From an uncultured Myxococcales bacterium (GTDB lineage Bacteria; Myxococcota_A; UBA9042), in contig CAIYBN010000054.1 in assembly GCA_903924465.1 (NCBI GenBank), positions 1-64,000 on the forward strand: a DNA stretch of 64,000 nucleotides. The letters are read 5' to 3'. The first letter of the stretch is position 1. Each line of letters opens with the position of its first letter. The notes beneath the pieces were generated by a model. That model was not told the DNA's origin. It saw only the letters and a program-made list of their open reading frames with translations, and did not search any database. Shown piece by piece: positions 48,546 to 58,700 of the stretch. Both the position numbers and the translations under genes were made by a program.

Positions 48546-49238
48546 CTATAAGCTCGCCTGATAGGTGGTAAATCCATGGAACAGAAGAAAGATCTGTCCG
48601 ACATGCCAAATGGCGCGATCGTTGAATCCGCCCAGCTCAAACACGCCGCCGCCCAGGGGCTGCGGCACGTAGAAGGCGGACTGCCAGCCAACGCTCAGGT
48701 GAAAGGCCTTGGAGAACGCGATCTCCCACTCCAGTTGCAAGTCCAACCCGGGGCGCAAGAAGAACATCCACGAAAAACCGAGCGCGTCGGAATGGATGAG
48801 CGCGGCGGTCAGATCCAGGCCCGCAGACAGCGTCACCGGTGACGGACCTGCGACCAGATCCAGGCCGAGCTCCAGCGGGCGCCACGTGGAGCCGTACAGG
48901 CCCGTGTGAGCGAACTTGGGAGAAATGATGAGTTCTTCCGGAATGAACAGCGACGGGCGGTAGCGAATTTCCGCCATCCGCAAGGCCAACTGCCGGTAGT
49001 TCGCCGGGACCTGGTTGATGTGCTGCTTGATGAGATCGCGGGAAATGATGCCTTCCAGCCGCAGTTTCAGGCCAAAATGACCAAGCTGGTCGTGGCCGAT
49101 GTCGTTCGAGAACCACAAGCCGGCCGGTCCCACGGCGATGTCGATGGGCACATCGATGGGTGCTGCAAATGCCGGCAACGCCAAAGCGCCGACAAGCAGC
49201 AGCGACGTCATCAGGGTTTGCAGGGGGCGAACGGGCAA
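48546..49238 (-). CDS. Small outer-membrane barrel-like protein, TTG start
   Basis: GGAGG six bases before TTG (49236-49238) supports TTG as the start; the next ATG (49211) has no ribosome site. 230 residues. A signal peptide (LLLVGALALPAFA) ends near 25. The rest alternates strands rich in aromatic residues (VGPAGLWFSND, GLDLTAALIHSD, FSWMFFLRPGLDLQLEWEIAFS, split here), with a C-terminal strand ending FTTYQASL. This fits an 8- to 10-stranded outer-membrane barrel, although the last residue is not the usual Phe. Function unknown. It is co-transcribed with the methyltransferase and lies 24 bases downstream of the GMC oxidoreductase gene. Confidence 0.65.
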   Translation of the reverse strand: MPVRPLQTLMTSLLLVGALALPAFAAPIDVPIDIAVGPAGLWFSNDIGHDQLGHFGLKLRLEGIISRDLIKQHINQVPANYRQLALRMAEIRYRPSLFIPEELIISPKFAHTGLYGSTWRPLELGLDLVAGPSPVTLSAGLDLTAALIHSDALGFSWMFFLRPGLDLQLEWEIAFSKAFHLSVGWQSAFYVPQPLGGGVFELGGFNDRAIWHVGQIFLLFHGFTTYQASL

Positions 49239-49262
49239 CGAGAACCTCCAGAGCGGGCGGTG

Positions 49263-50792
49263 CTAGCGACTGGACACCAGCGCGCGCCCGACGTGCAGGC
49301 CCAGCGCGTAGATGCTCAACTGCGGCGGTCCACCAATCGAGGTCGGAAACAGCGAGCCGTCGGCGACCCAAAGCCCGCGCATGTGGTGGTGGCGACCTTG
49401 GCTGGAAACCGCGGCGATCGTCGGGTCATCGCCCATCGGCACCGAGCCCATCGGATGCACCGCGGAGAGTTGCATCAGCCCAGGCCGCCATTGCAGCGCG
49501 TCCAGTTTCTGAATTTCGTTGGGCGATTGCAGGACGATCGGTGCTTCAGTCGGAATACAGACGCGGGTCGCACCGGATGCAAACAGCAGCTCCGCGCACG
49601 CGCGCAGCCCGGCGAGCAACTCCTTCTGGTCATCCGTATCGGGTTGGTACTGGATGCGCAGCCCGGTCTCGCCATCGGGCCGCACCTGACCGCGGCTGTG
49701 GTCGTGCAACATGGCCGTCAGCACGCTCAAATGACTGTAGCGGCCCATCCAGCGCCGATGCTCCCCGCCATGGCCAGGCAGCAGGGTCGCCGTCGCCGCC
49801 GGATGACCAAAAGCCGGGACGATCCACAATCGACTGGCTTTCTTGTGCGGCGCCTGTCCTGAAATATCCAACAATTCCGTGCACTCAACGGTCTGCGGGA
49901 TGCCTTGCCAGGCGTTCACCGGTTCAGCGAATTCGCCAGCCGCCACGACAGCCGGGTGAATCCGCAGGGATTGACCGGTCTCGCCACCTGGATCCGGAAT
50001 GCGGGAACGAATCAGCAACGCCGCCGTACCGGTCGCCGACGCCGACAAGCAAACCATCGGCGCCTTGATGCGCACGCGCCCGAACGCCCGCCCCGTTTGC
50101 GCGTGGATCGCCCGAGCGAGCACGCCCGTGACCCGTTCGCCGTCATGCTCGACCGTGATAGCCTGGCAGCGCGTGAGAATTTGTGCCCCCGCACGGATGG
50201 CCCGCGGCAGGATAACCTTGGCCGCGTTGTTCTTGCCGTCGAACGCGCAGCCAAGCGCGCAGAAGCCTGAACCGACGCAGCCCGTGCGGTTGTGCGAAAG
50301 CGCCGCCCACTTCCAGCCCAGCCGCTCGCACGCCGTCTGCAGCAACTGATTGGAGCGATTGCGTAATTCCGCAGGCACCTCGGAGACCGAGAGCAGAGTC
50401 TCGACTTCCCGGTACAGCTTGTCCCAGGTTTCCAGCGGCAAATGCGTCAGTGCGCGGTCGCGATGCCAGGTCGCCAGCAGCCCCGGATCGATGCGCTTGC
50501 AGAGGTTCAGGTTGTGCAACGTCGACCCGCCGACACCTTTGCCTTGGTGAATATGCACTTGGCGGTCCACTGACGTCCGTCCGCCGCCCTCCCAATAGAG
50601 CTTGGGCAGCATCTGCTCTTCGCGCTGGGTCATGTCGTCTGGCGTCACGAATTCGCCGGCTTCCAGGACAACGACGCGCATCCCGGCTTCAGCAGCGACC
50701 ATCGCGACCATGGCACCGCCGGCGCCGCTGCCGACGACGCAGAGGTCGACGGAAAGTTCGCCTTCGGGCAGGGTGGAAGCGTCGAATATCAC
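49263..50792 (-). CDS. GMC-family FAD oxidoreductase
   Basis: 509 residues. The dinucleotide-binding motif is VVGSGAGGAMVA (about 19-30) with ribose acid VLEAG, and QGKGVGGSTLHNLNLCKR is the GMC signature. CVGSGFCALGCAFDGKNNA supplies a Cys cluster seen in some bacterial GMC enzymes. The C-terminal substrate domain has the His-rich HPMGSVPMGDDP and TSIGGPPQLSIYALGLH. It oxidises alcohols or sugars using FAD. The two-subunit form of these enzymes uses a small subunit related to gluconate 2-dehydrogenase subunit 3, and such a domain is fused to the gene 31 bases upstream. No signal peptide on this subunit; a partner with a twin-arginine-like signal could carry it across the membrane. Confidence 0.88.
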   Translation of the reverse strand: MIFDASTLPEGELSVDLCVVGSGAGGAMVAMVAAEAGMRVVVLEAGEFVTPDDMTQREEQMLPKLYWEGGGRTSVDRQVHIHQGKGVGGSTLHNLNLCKRIDPGLLATWHRDRALTHLPLETWDKLYREVETLLSVSEVPAELRNRSNQLLQTACERLGWKWAALSHNRTGCVGSGFCALGCAFDGKNNAAKVILPRAIRAGAQILTRCQAITVEHDGERVTGVLARAIHAQTGRAFGRVRIKAPMVCLSASATGTAALLIRSRIPDPGGETGQSLRIHPAVVAAGEFAEPVNAWQGIPQTVECTELLDISGQAPHKKASRLWIVPAFGHPAATATLLPGHGGEHRRWMGRYSHLSVLTAMLHDHSRGQVRPDGETGLRIQYQPDTDDQKELLAGLRACAELLFASGATRVCIPTEAPIVLQSPNEIQKLDALQWRPGLMQLSAVHPMGSVPMGDDPTIAAVSSQGRHHHMRGLWVADGSLFPTSIGGPPQLSIYALGLHVGRALVSSR

Positions 50793-50823
50793 TCAGACTC
50801 CTGTGGAACTTGGGACATCAGCT

Positions 50824-52533
50824 TCACTCCGTGCGCAGCCCGGCGGGCAACTGACCTGGGGGGGCGACGAGCTCGGCGTAGCTCGCGCGGTGCGGTCGCG
50901 GCGTATCGGGCACCAGCGGCCCGGTGAAGCCGATCGAACTCCACGACATCGGCAGCGCGTAGTAGCCAAGAACCACCAGATCGCGCAGTCCGCGCGCGGC
51001 ATCGCCGACAACGTCGCGGCGCTGCGCCACCTCGCTCAGGTAGCGGGTGCGCGTCTCGACGGGCAGGGTACTCATGCGGTGCCACTGCGCCGCAAGCGGA
51101 GTCGAGGCCTCTTCGATGAGCCAGATCAAGGCATGAATTTCGCTGCGCATTTTTGGCGGCAAGGCGGCAACATAGCGATCGAGCGGTTCGGCAATTTGGG
51201 ATCGTTCGGCGGGCAACGGCGCGCCAGTCAGGAGCGCTTCTCCCGCCGATGCCAGGATGTGCGCTTCGGCTGCGGAAAACTCGACGCCGCGCCAGTGTGG
51301 CAGCGTCGGATAACCGGACAGCCGGAGCAGCGACGTAGCGCTCGCCAACGTGGCCACGCCGCCCGCCAGGAACCAGCGACGACTGCGCTGCTTGGCGTCC
51401 TGCGTCGCGGTCGCGCCTTCCACCTGCTGGAGTCGGGCGATGAGCGCCGGAGGCAGACGCGCCCGCCAGCCGTCCTCGACTTGCATGGGATCCGGTCGGC
51501 GAACGGTGTTCCAGAACAGCCACGAATCGATGGTCCGGTTTTCGCGCCGGGCGGTCTCCGCGTCGACCAACAGCGCCGCCATCGCTTTGCCCGTGTAGAT
51601 GGGCTCGAGGCCGATGCCTTGACGTTTCAGCACGCCGACGGCGTCCAGCGAGGAACCGGACGCGCGGCCATAGCCGGGTCCCACCTGCGAGTAGTTGATG
51701 ACGACCATATTGGGCTCAATGTCGGCAAGTTCGCCCAGGCCAATCTCGCGCAGGTAGTCCAACAAACCGTGCACTTGATGCCGCAAGCGCGTCCGCGTCG
51801 CGAGCGCGCGCTCCACGGCCGCGACCGCGTGGACGACCGTACGGAGCCCGCCGATGGCCAGACCGACCGCCAGACCGACCGCCGTGCCGCCGGAGCCGAG
51901 CGAGACGTAGACGCGCTGCGGTTCGGGTAGCTCGCCGCGGTGCACCTGACCGGCCAGCTCGAGACCCGCCCGCACCAAGCCGAGCATGGCAACCGGCGTC
52001 GTTCCGCCGGGCGGAATCACCGGCACGCCCGCCATATGCAGCGCGGTCAAGACGCCGGGACGGCGCAGCGCGAGCGCCACGCGGGAGCTGTGGTAGAACA
52101 GCGTCGTTGGCCCGCTCGCCGTGTACGCCAGATTGTCCAGCACGCCGGCCGACAACGGTTCCCAGAACAGGTGCGCCTCGAGCTGGCGGCCCAGACGCTC
52201 GGCCGCCGCCGTGCACGCGACGAGATGGCCAGAGCCGATCGCGCCCACCGAGATCCACTTCGGCGCATCGCGCCACGGTGGCGATGCCAGCAAGTAGTCG
52301 AGTTTGCGCGTCTTGGTGCCGCCGGAACCCGGCTGCGTCAGATCGTCGCGTTTGCAGCCCAACCAACCCAGACCCAGCTCCGCGGCGAGTTCCGGCATCG
52401 GCTGAATTGGCGTCGGCTCTGCCGCCCACCCAAGCCGCGGCAGGCGGTCCAGGATATCCAAGGGCGGCACGGTTCTTTGCACAGGCGCGGTCAAACGTCG
52501 TTCCGATCGCGGCGCAAGAAGCCGCAGCTGCAT
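50824..52533 (-). CDS. Fusion: D-cysteine desulfhydrase/ACC deaminase-like PLP enzyme plus GMC small-subunit-like domain
   Basis: 569 residues in one frame. Residues about 30-370 are a fold-type II PLP enzyme: GGTKTRKLDYLLA with the PLP lysine (Lys74), ISVGAIGSGHL, and the phosphate loop VSLGSGGTAVGLA; this matches ACC deaminase/D-cysteine desulfhydrase. A twin-arginine-like segment RRWFLAGGVATLASATSLL (about 384) follows, then a 170-residue helical region (EAHILASAGEALLTGAPLP, YYALPMSWSSIGFTG) resembling gluconate 2-dehydrogenase subunit 3, the partner of GMC oxidoreductases. Its start lies upstream of, and 31 bases from, the GMC gene. A Tat-like signal in the middle of a protein is odd: it may act as an internal membrane anchor, or the two parts may be separate proteins whose separating stop has been lost. 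Confidence 0.8.
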   Translation of the reverse strand: MQLRLLAPRSERRLTAPVQRTVPPLDILDRLPRLGWAAEPTPIQPMPELAAELGLGWLGCKRDDLTQPGSGGTKTRKLDYLLASPPWRDAPKWISVGAIGSGHLVACTAAAERLGRQLEAHLFWEPLSAGVLDNLAYTASGPTTLFYHSSRVALALRRPGVLTALHMAGVPVIPPGGTTPVAMLGLVRAGLELAGQVHRGELPEPQRVYVSLGSGGTAVGLAVGLAIGGLRTVVHAVAAVERALATRTRLRHQVHGLLDYLREIGLGELADIEPNMVVINYSQVGPGYGRASGSSLDAVGVLKRQGIGLEPIYTGKAMAALLVDAETARRENRTIDSWLFWNTVRRPDPMQVEDGWRARLPPALIARLQQVEGATATQDAKQRSRRWFLAGGVATLASATSLLRLSGYPTLPHWRGVEFSAAEAHILASAGEALLTGAPLPAERSQIAEPLDRYVAALPPKMRSEIHALIWLIEEASTPLAAQWHRMSTLPVETRTRYLSEVAQRRDVVGDAARGLRDLVVLGYYALPMSWSSIGFTGPLVPDTPRPHRASYAELVAPPGQLPAGLRTE

Positions 52534-52632
52534 AGCATGCCGTCTGAATGCGCTGGCGCAAAGCCCCTCCGCTCGGGATCTGTTGTCTTGCCGCTTTGTT
52601 CACTTGTCTACACGAAGATACGTCATGGAAAT

Positions 52633-52644
52633 GATATAGATATC
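52633..52644. promoter_or_regulatory. Inverted repeat GATAT-AG-ATATC in a divergent promoter region
   Basis: This is the most AT-rich spot in the 231 bases between the divergent PLP-fusion and 1,961-residue MopE-type genes. It could be a promoter element or operator; no clear -35/-10 pair was found. Confidence 0.2.
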
Positions 52645-52764
52645 ACGGACAACGCTGGCGCCAGTCGAGCGACGCCGTGAAACGCGTTTGCGCACATCAG
52701 CCTGTGAATGCTACAGAGATCATGTGGGGTGTTGCGTTGCGGCACCCAAGGGGAGAGCAGCGTC

Positions 52765-55700
52765 ATGGGCAATCACGGCCGTTCAATGGGGCACTTGCGT
52801 TGTTGTCTCCATGGCTTGCGCGTATGGCCAGGGCTGCTGGCGTTGGTCGTCATGACCGCTTGTGGCCAGCAATCGGGCGCGGGTGGCACGGATGCCAGCG
52901 CGGTTGCGGACACAGATGAACATCCCGGCGACGTTGCGCAGCCCAGCGACCAAACTGCGGATTCCGGTTCCGAAGTGGCGGGAACCGATGCGATTACCAT
53001 TGAAATCATGGAGGATATCGTTCCCGATGTGCTGGATACGACCGACGGCACGGATCTGGATGCTTTGTCCGATGGCAGCGATGGCGCGGGCGACGTGGCG
53101 GATATCGCCGATGTGGACGCCGGATCGGATGCGGTCAGTGATGCCGTGGACACCGGACCGGATGTGCCCTTTGCGGGCTGTGAATTTCCTGCCGACCCGA
53201 CCGCTGGCGTCGCCGGCGCGGCATGCACTGGCGATGGCGACTGCGCCTCGGGCGTATGCGCGGCTGCACCCGACGGCAAACGCTGTGCACCGGCGTGCGT
53301 TGGTTCCTGTTGCCCGACCGGCTGGACGTGCGACAAGACGACGGCGACGCACATTTGCCGGCCGCAGTGGACGGCGCTCTGCGCACCATGCACGACCGAC
53401 GAGCAGTGCGCGGCGTTGACGCCCGGCGGACTTTGCATCAAGCACGCGGCACAGGGCTATTTCTGTGCGACGCCGTGCAGTTACACCACAGACTGCCCGA
53501 CCGACTACAAGTGCTCCTACAGCTATGGCACGTCGGGTCAGAACAAGGTTTGTGTGACGCCCGGCACGTGCGACTGCAATCCCGCTGCTATCGCCGTCGC
53601 CGCCAAGACCACGTGCTACAACAGCAATTCTGCCGGCATTTGCAAGGGCGAGCGAAGTTGCACCGCGAGCGGATTGGAGCCGTGCAGTGCGCAAATTCCC
53701 GCGCCGGAAACGTGCAACGGCATCGACGACGACTGCAACGGTCAGACCGACGAAGGCATGCCGGATTTTGACAAAGATGGAATTCCCGACTGCGACGATC
53801 CGGACATGGACGGTGACGGTTCGCTCAACGCGGACGATTGCGCCCCGATGGATCCGCAAGTCTTTCCAGGCAACAGCGAGAAATGCAATGGATTCGATGA
53901 CAACTGCAACGGCTTGACCGATGAAGGCTTCAAGGACACAGACGGCGACGGCATCGCCGATTGCGTCGATCTGGATTTGGACGGCGACGGCGTGCCGAAT
54001 TTGGTGGACTGCTCACCGACCGACGGCGGCGTTTTCCAAGGCAATCCGGAGATCTGCGACGGCAAGGACCAGAACTGCAACGGCAAGACCGATGAAGGCT
54101 TTCCGGACGAGGACAAGGACGGGATCGCCGATTGCGTGGACCCCGACATCGACGGCGACGGCGTCAACAACGCGCTGGATTGTTCGCCCACGGACGCCAA
54201 GATCTTTCCCGGCCAAAAAGAAGTTTGCGATGGCATCGACCAGAACTGCAACGGCCTGACGGATGAAGGGTTTCCGGACACGGACAAGGACGGCCTAGCG
54301 GATTGCATCGATCCGGACATCGACGGCGACGGCGTCGCGAATGCGCTGGATTGTTCACCGACCAACGCCGCAATCTTTCCGGGCGCGGTGGAAGTCTGCA
54401 ATGGCGTCGACGACAACTGCGACGGCCTCACCGATCCGGGTTGCGACGATGACAAGGACGGCTATTGCGACGCGGCGCTGCCTGTGGATCCGACGTCGGT
54501 CGCGTGCCCGAATGGTGGTGGCGACTGCGACGACACGCACGCGACGGTCCATCCGAGCGCACCGGAAATTTGCGACGGCTTGGACAATGACTGCGACGGC
54601 ATCACGGATCCCGGCTGTGACAAGGACGGGGACGGTTACTGCGTCGGCGTGGCCGTCGTGAGCGCTTCCTGCCCCTCGGGTGGCGGCGATTGCAACGACG
54701 ACGACCCGCTCACGCATCCAGGCGCATCTGAAACGTGTGATAATCATGACCAAAACTGCGACGGCACGACGGACGAAGGCTGCGACGCGGATGGCGACGG
54801 GTATTGTGTGTCGACGGTTCCGGCCCATTCCAAGTTCCCTGCGTGTCCGAAAGGCGCCGGCGATTGCAACGACAACGACAAGGCGATTCACCCAGGTGCG
54901 TCGGATGTCTGCAACGGCATCGATGACGACTGCGATGGCGTGACGGATCCGGGCTGCGACAGCGACGGCGATGGGTACTGCGGCGGCTCGGTCGGTGTCA
55001 GCGCAGGCTGCGTCAACGGCGGCGGCGACTGTGACGACTCCAACGCGGCGATTCATCCAGACGCGCAGGAATTCTGCGACGGTATCGACAACAACTGCGT
55101 CAACGGCGTGGACGACGGCTGCGACGTCGACGGCGACCATTGGTGCGTCACGGGCGCCGTCGTGGTCGGTTCGCCTGCGGTGTGCCAGAACGGCATCAAC
55201 GACTGCAACGACAAGAACGCCTCAGTTTATCCAGGTGCGCCCGACCTCTGCGACGGCTTGGCCAACGCCTGCGACGGCAAGGTCGACATCAACTGCGACC
55301 AGGACGGCGACGGCTGGTGCGATGCCAACCGCGTCACGGTTGGCGCGCCGTGGGTTTGCCTGTGGGGCGGCGGCGACTGTGATGACCACCACGCCACCGT
55401 TCACCCGAATTTGCCGGAGGTTTGCGACCTGCTCGACAACAATTGCGATGGCCTCACGGACGTGGGCTGCGATGTGGATGGCGATGGCTATTGCACGGCG
55501 GACGTCGTCATCGTTGCGGGCTCCGGCGCGTGCCCGATGGGCGGAACCGACTGCAATGACACGAACGCAGCGATCCATCCGGGCCACGCGGAATTCTGCG
55601 ACGATTTGGACAACGACTGCAACAAGGCGACAGATGAAGGCTGCGACGACGATGGCGACGGTTGGTGCGACGCCGGGATGACCATCGTTGGCACACCGAA

Positions 55701-58650
55701 AATCTGTCCGAAGGGCAACGGCGATTGTGTCGACACGAATGCCGCCATCGCGCCGGGCCATGTCGAGTGGTGTGATGACGTCGACAACAACTGTGATGGT
55801 TCGACCGATCCGGGTTGCGACAAGGACGGGGACGGCTTCTGCGACGCGACGCTGATCACGATTGGCTCGCCGTCGGTATGCCCGGGTGGCAGCGGCGATT
55901 GCAACGATGCGGATGCGAGCATCAAGCCAGGCGCGACGGAAGTCTGCGATGACAAAGATAACAACTGCATCAACGGCACGGACGAAGGGTGTAATGTCGA
56001 TGGCGATTCGTACTGCAACACGGCAATGGCGGTCGTTGGCTCGCCGGCCATTTGCCCAGCTGGCGGCGGCGACTGCGACGACACGCTCCAGCAGGTCAAT
56101 CCGGGCATGAAGGAAATGTGCGACGACCTCGATAACAACTGCAACAGCGTGACCGACGAGGGCTGCGACGATGACAACGACAGTTACTGCGATGGCATGA
56201 TGGTCACAGTTGGCTATCCGAAAATCTGCCCGTTCGGCGGCGGCGACTGCAACGACATGGACCCGATGATTCATGCGAGCAGCACGGGTAGCTGCTTTGA
56301 GATCTGCGATGGCATCGACAACAACCACGACGGCAATACGGACGAGAACTGCGACAAGGACGGTGACAAGTACTGCGATGCCACGATCACGACCGTCGGC
56401 ACTCCGGGCGTGTGTCCGTTTGGCGGTGGCGACTGTTCGGACAGCAACGCGGCGGTTAACCCCGGTGCCAAGGAATCGTGCGCAACGTCCTATGACGACA
56501 ACTGCGACGGTCTGACGGACAGCGACGGCGCGGTCGGCTGCACCAACTACTATTACGACAACGACAACGACGGCTACGGCGGCGCCAAAGTGTGCTATTG
56601 TAACATGCCGAAACCTAAGTTGATTTACGTGTCGGCAAAAGTCGACGCGACCAAGTCGCAGCAGGTGTCGGTGATTGGTTCCGACACAAGTGGCGTGGCG
56701 TTCGCCAACAACTGCGCGGCTGGCTACGTCGCGGTGGGACTGAATGGCGAATACTCGGTGAGTTCTTTTTACATGGTCACGTTCACGCTCATGTGCAAAA
56801 AGCTCAATTCAGATGGCACGCTCGGCGCGTCGGGATATGCGCCGCAGTCTGGCGTCGGCAGCGGTCCGACGTTCGCCGGCACGTGTCCGAACAATGAGCT
56901 GCTGACAACGGAGTGGGGTGACGCGAACGGCGCTGACCCGCAACACATGTTCCTGTCCCGCCTCGGCGGCCATTGCTCGACCATTTCGCGCATTGCCAAC
57001 CAGTACAGCGGCTGGGACGACGCTATCCCAGGCTCGCCGCTCTTGTTCAACGCTGGCGGAACGGGCGCCACCGAACGACTGTGCCCGGTTTCGTACGTCG
57101 TGACGGGCAGCTACGGCCACTATTCCACTTGGCACGGCGATTTCGGCTTTGTCTGCTCGCCAGTCACACTCGGCACAGCCTATCAAATGTTCGTTTCCGT
57201 CCCCGGCGACTGCAATGACAACAACCCGTCCATCAACCCGGGCCTCGCGGAGATGTGCGACAACATCGACAACAACTGTGACGGAATGATCGACGAGAAT
57301 TGCGACGTGGACAAGGACGGCTATTGCACCACGGCCAAGGTTGTCATTGGCACCCCGCTGATTTGCCCGAAAGGCGCCGGCGATTGCAACGACACGGTCG
57401 CGGCCATCCACCCAGGCGTCACGGACATCTGTGACGGCATTGACAATGACTGCAACAGTTCCACCGATCCAGGTTGTGACGACGACGGCGACGGCTGGTG
57501 CGATGCGAATATCGTGACGGTCGGCAAGCCTTTCACGTGTCCGCAAGGCGCCGGTGACTGCAACGACACCGTGAGTACGATTCACCCCTACGCCGTGGAA
57601 GCCTGTGACGACGTGGACCAGGACTGCGACAAGGTGATCGACAACGGCTGCGATGACGATTCCGACGGCTACTGCGACGCGAACCTGGGCTATTCGGGCG
57701 CGCCGAAGGTTTGCAACAAGGGCAAGGGAGACTGCGACGACACGAAAGCTGCAATCAATCCGGGTGCGACGGAAATCTGTGACAACGTGGATAACAATTG
57801 CAATGGCAAGGTCGACGAAACCTGTGACGACGATGGCGACGGCTGGTGTCGGCTCACTGCGACGTACGCCGCCGGCGTTACCGTGACGCTCTGCACCAAG
57901 GGCAAGACCGACTGCAATGACAATTGTGCCACGTGCTATCCCGGCGCGCAGGAACGGTGCGACGGCCTCGACAACGCGTGCAGCGGCACCGTCGATTTGG
58001 GCTGCGACAAGGACGGCGACAAGTACTGCAACTCATCGATGCCGTTCGACAACAATACCAGTTGCTCCAAGGGCAAGGGCGACTGCAATGACAACAACGC
58101 CGCGGTCAACCCGGGCGCGATCGACATCTGCGGCAATGGCATCGACGACGATTGCAGCGGGCCAGCCGCGCTGACCGCTGCTTCCGTTTCGGCTGGCACG
58201 GCGCTGGCTGTCAACGACAACTACACCAGTTCGTCCTGGCTGGCGTTCGCATTCGCGCCGAGTGTGACTGGCACGCTGACGTCGCTCAACGCCCTGCAAT
58301 TGCTGCGCTGGAACAGTCCCAACGTGTCGACGACCTTGCGCATCTACAACGGCGTCCCCGGCGCTGGTGGCACGCAACTGGGTGCATCCACGCAGACCGT
58401 CTCGTCGCTGAACAACTGGGCCAGCTACAACTTCCTGTTTGGGAGCGGGATCACCGTGACCAAGGGCGCGACCTACTATGCCGTATTGCTTGCCGCCGAC
58501 AGCAACAACGGCTACATGTTCACGAATCAAAATACCAGCGGCGCATGGATCAGTACCAACGGTGGCACGACCTGGAAAAGCTCGGGCGGCACGTATCCGT
58601 ACACCGCTATCGTCACGGTCAGCGGCATTGACGGGCCCTTCTGCCAGTAG
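52765..58650 (+). CDS. Giant MopE-type repeat lipoprotein (1,961 residues)
   Basis: GGGGAG (52750-52755) precedes ATG 52765; lipobox TAC gives Cys33. An Asp/Thr-rich spacer (about 34-150) and a Cys-rich module (about 150-315) lead to about 23 MopE-like units (about 316-1795). These have the form CDGxDNNCDGxTD, often with DxDGDGYC and GGDCND. A 190-residue insert (about 1283-1472) interrupts the array: it has its own Cys pattern (ANNCAAGYVAVGLNG, GHYSTWHGDFGFVC) and looks like an independent beta-rich module. The C-terminal 160 residues (about 1800-1961) form a beta-sandwich (VSAGTALAVNDNY, TTWKSSGGTYPYTAIVTVSG) like a carbohydrate-binding module. No export Asp at +2. The architecture matches 30627-34511 with twice the repeat count. 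Confidence 0.87.
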   Translation: MGNHGRSMGHLRCCLHGLRVWPGLLALVVMTACGQQSGAGGTDASAVADTDEHPGDVAQPSDQTADSGSEVAGTDAITIEIMEDIVPDVLDTTDGTDLDALSDGSDGAGDVADIADVDAGSDAVSDAVDTGPDVPFAGCEFPADPTAGVAGAACTGDGDCASGVCAAAPDGKRCAPACVGSCCPTGWTCDKTTATHICRPQWTALCAPCTTDEQCAALTPGGLCIKHAAQGYFCATPCSYTTDCPTDYKCSYSYGTSGQNKVCVTPGTCDCNPAAIAVAAKTTCYNSNSAGICKGERSCTASGLEPCSAQIPAPETCNGIDDDCNGQTDEGMPDFDKDGIPDCDDPDMDGDGSLNADDCAPMDPQVFPGNSEKCNGFDDNCNGLTDEGFKDTDGDGIADCVDLDLDGDGVPNLVDCSPTDGGVFQGNPEICDGKDQNCNGKTDEGFPDEDKDGIADCVDPDIDGDGVNNALDCSPTDAKIFPGQKEVCDGIDQNCNGLTDEGFPDTDKDGLADCIDPDIDGDGVANALDCSPTNAAIFPGAVEVCNGVDDNCDGLTDPGCDDDKDGYCDAALPVDPTSVACPNGGGDCDDTHATVHPSAPEICDGLDNDCDGITDPGCDKDGDGYCVGVAVVSASCPSGGGDCNDDDPLTHPGASETCDNHDQNCDGTTDEGCDADGDGYCVSTVPAHSKFPACPKGAGDCNDNDKAIHPGASDVCNGIDDDCDGVTDPGCDSDGDGYCGGSVGVSAGCVNGGGDCDDSNAAIHPDAQEFCDGIDNNCVNGVDDGCDVDGDHWCVTGAVVVGSPAVCQNGINDCNDKNASVYPGAPDLCDGLANACDGKVDINCDQDGDGWCDANRVTVGAPWVCLWGGGDCDDHHATVHPNLPEVCDLLDNNCDGLTDVGCDVDGDGYCTADVVIVAGSGACPMGGTDCNDTNAAIHPGHAEFCDDLDNDCNKATDEGCDDDGDGWCDAGMTIVGTPKICPKGNGDCVDTNAAIAPGHVEWCDDVDNNCDGSTDPGCDKDGDGFCDATLITIGSPSVCPGGSGDCNDADASIKPGATEVCDDKDNNCINGTDEGCNVDGDSYCNTAMAVVGSPAICPAGGGDCDDTLQQVNPGMKEMCDDLDNNCNSVTDEGCDDDNDSYCDGMMVTVGYPKICPFGGGDCNDMDPMIHASSTGSCFEICDGIDNNHDGNTDENCDKDGDKYCDATITTVGTPGVCPFGGGDCSDSNAAVNPGAKESCATSYDDNCDGLTDSDGAVGCTNYYYDNDNDGYGGAKVCYCNMPKPKLIYVSAKVDATKSQQVSVIGSDTSGVAFANNCAAGYVAVGLNGEYSVSSFYMVTFTLMCKKLNSDGTLGASGYAPQSGVGSGPTFAGTCPNNELLTTEWGDANGADPQHMFLSRLGGHCSTISRIANQYSGWDDAIPGSPLLFNAGGTGATERLCPVSYVVTGSYGHYSTWHGDFGFVCSPVTLGTAYQMFVSVPGDCNDNNPSINPGLAEMCDNIDNNCDGMIDENCDVDKDGYCTTAKVVIGTPLICPKGAGDCNDTVAAIHPGVTDICDGIDNDCNSSTDPGCDDDGDGWCDANIVTVGKPFTCPQGAGDCNDTVSTIHPYAVEACDDVDQDCDKVIDNGCDDDSDGYCDANLGYSGAPKVCNKGKGDCDDTKAAINPGATEICDNVDNNCNGKVDETCDDDGDGWCRLTATYAAGVTVTLCTKGKTDCNDNCATCYPGAQERCDGLDNACSGTVDLGCDKDGDKYCNSSMPFDNNTSCSKGKGDCNDNNAAVNPGAIDICGNGIDDDCSGPAALTAASVSAGTALAVNDNYTSSSWLAFAFAPSVTGTLTSLNALQLLRWNSPNVSTTLRIYNGVPGAGGTQLGASTQTVSSLNNWASYNFLFGSGITVTKGATYYAVLLAADSNNGYMFTNQNTSGAWISTNGGTTWKSSGGTYPYTAIVTVSGIDGPFCQ

Positions 58651-58700
58651 CCCAGGTGCGCGCGCCATCGGATTGCGCTACCTTGCCGGTGGAGGTTCCG

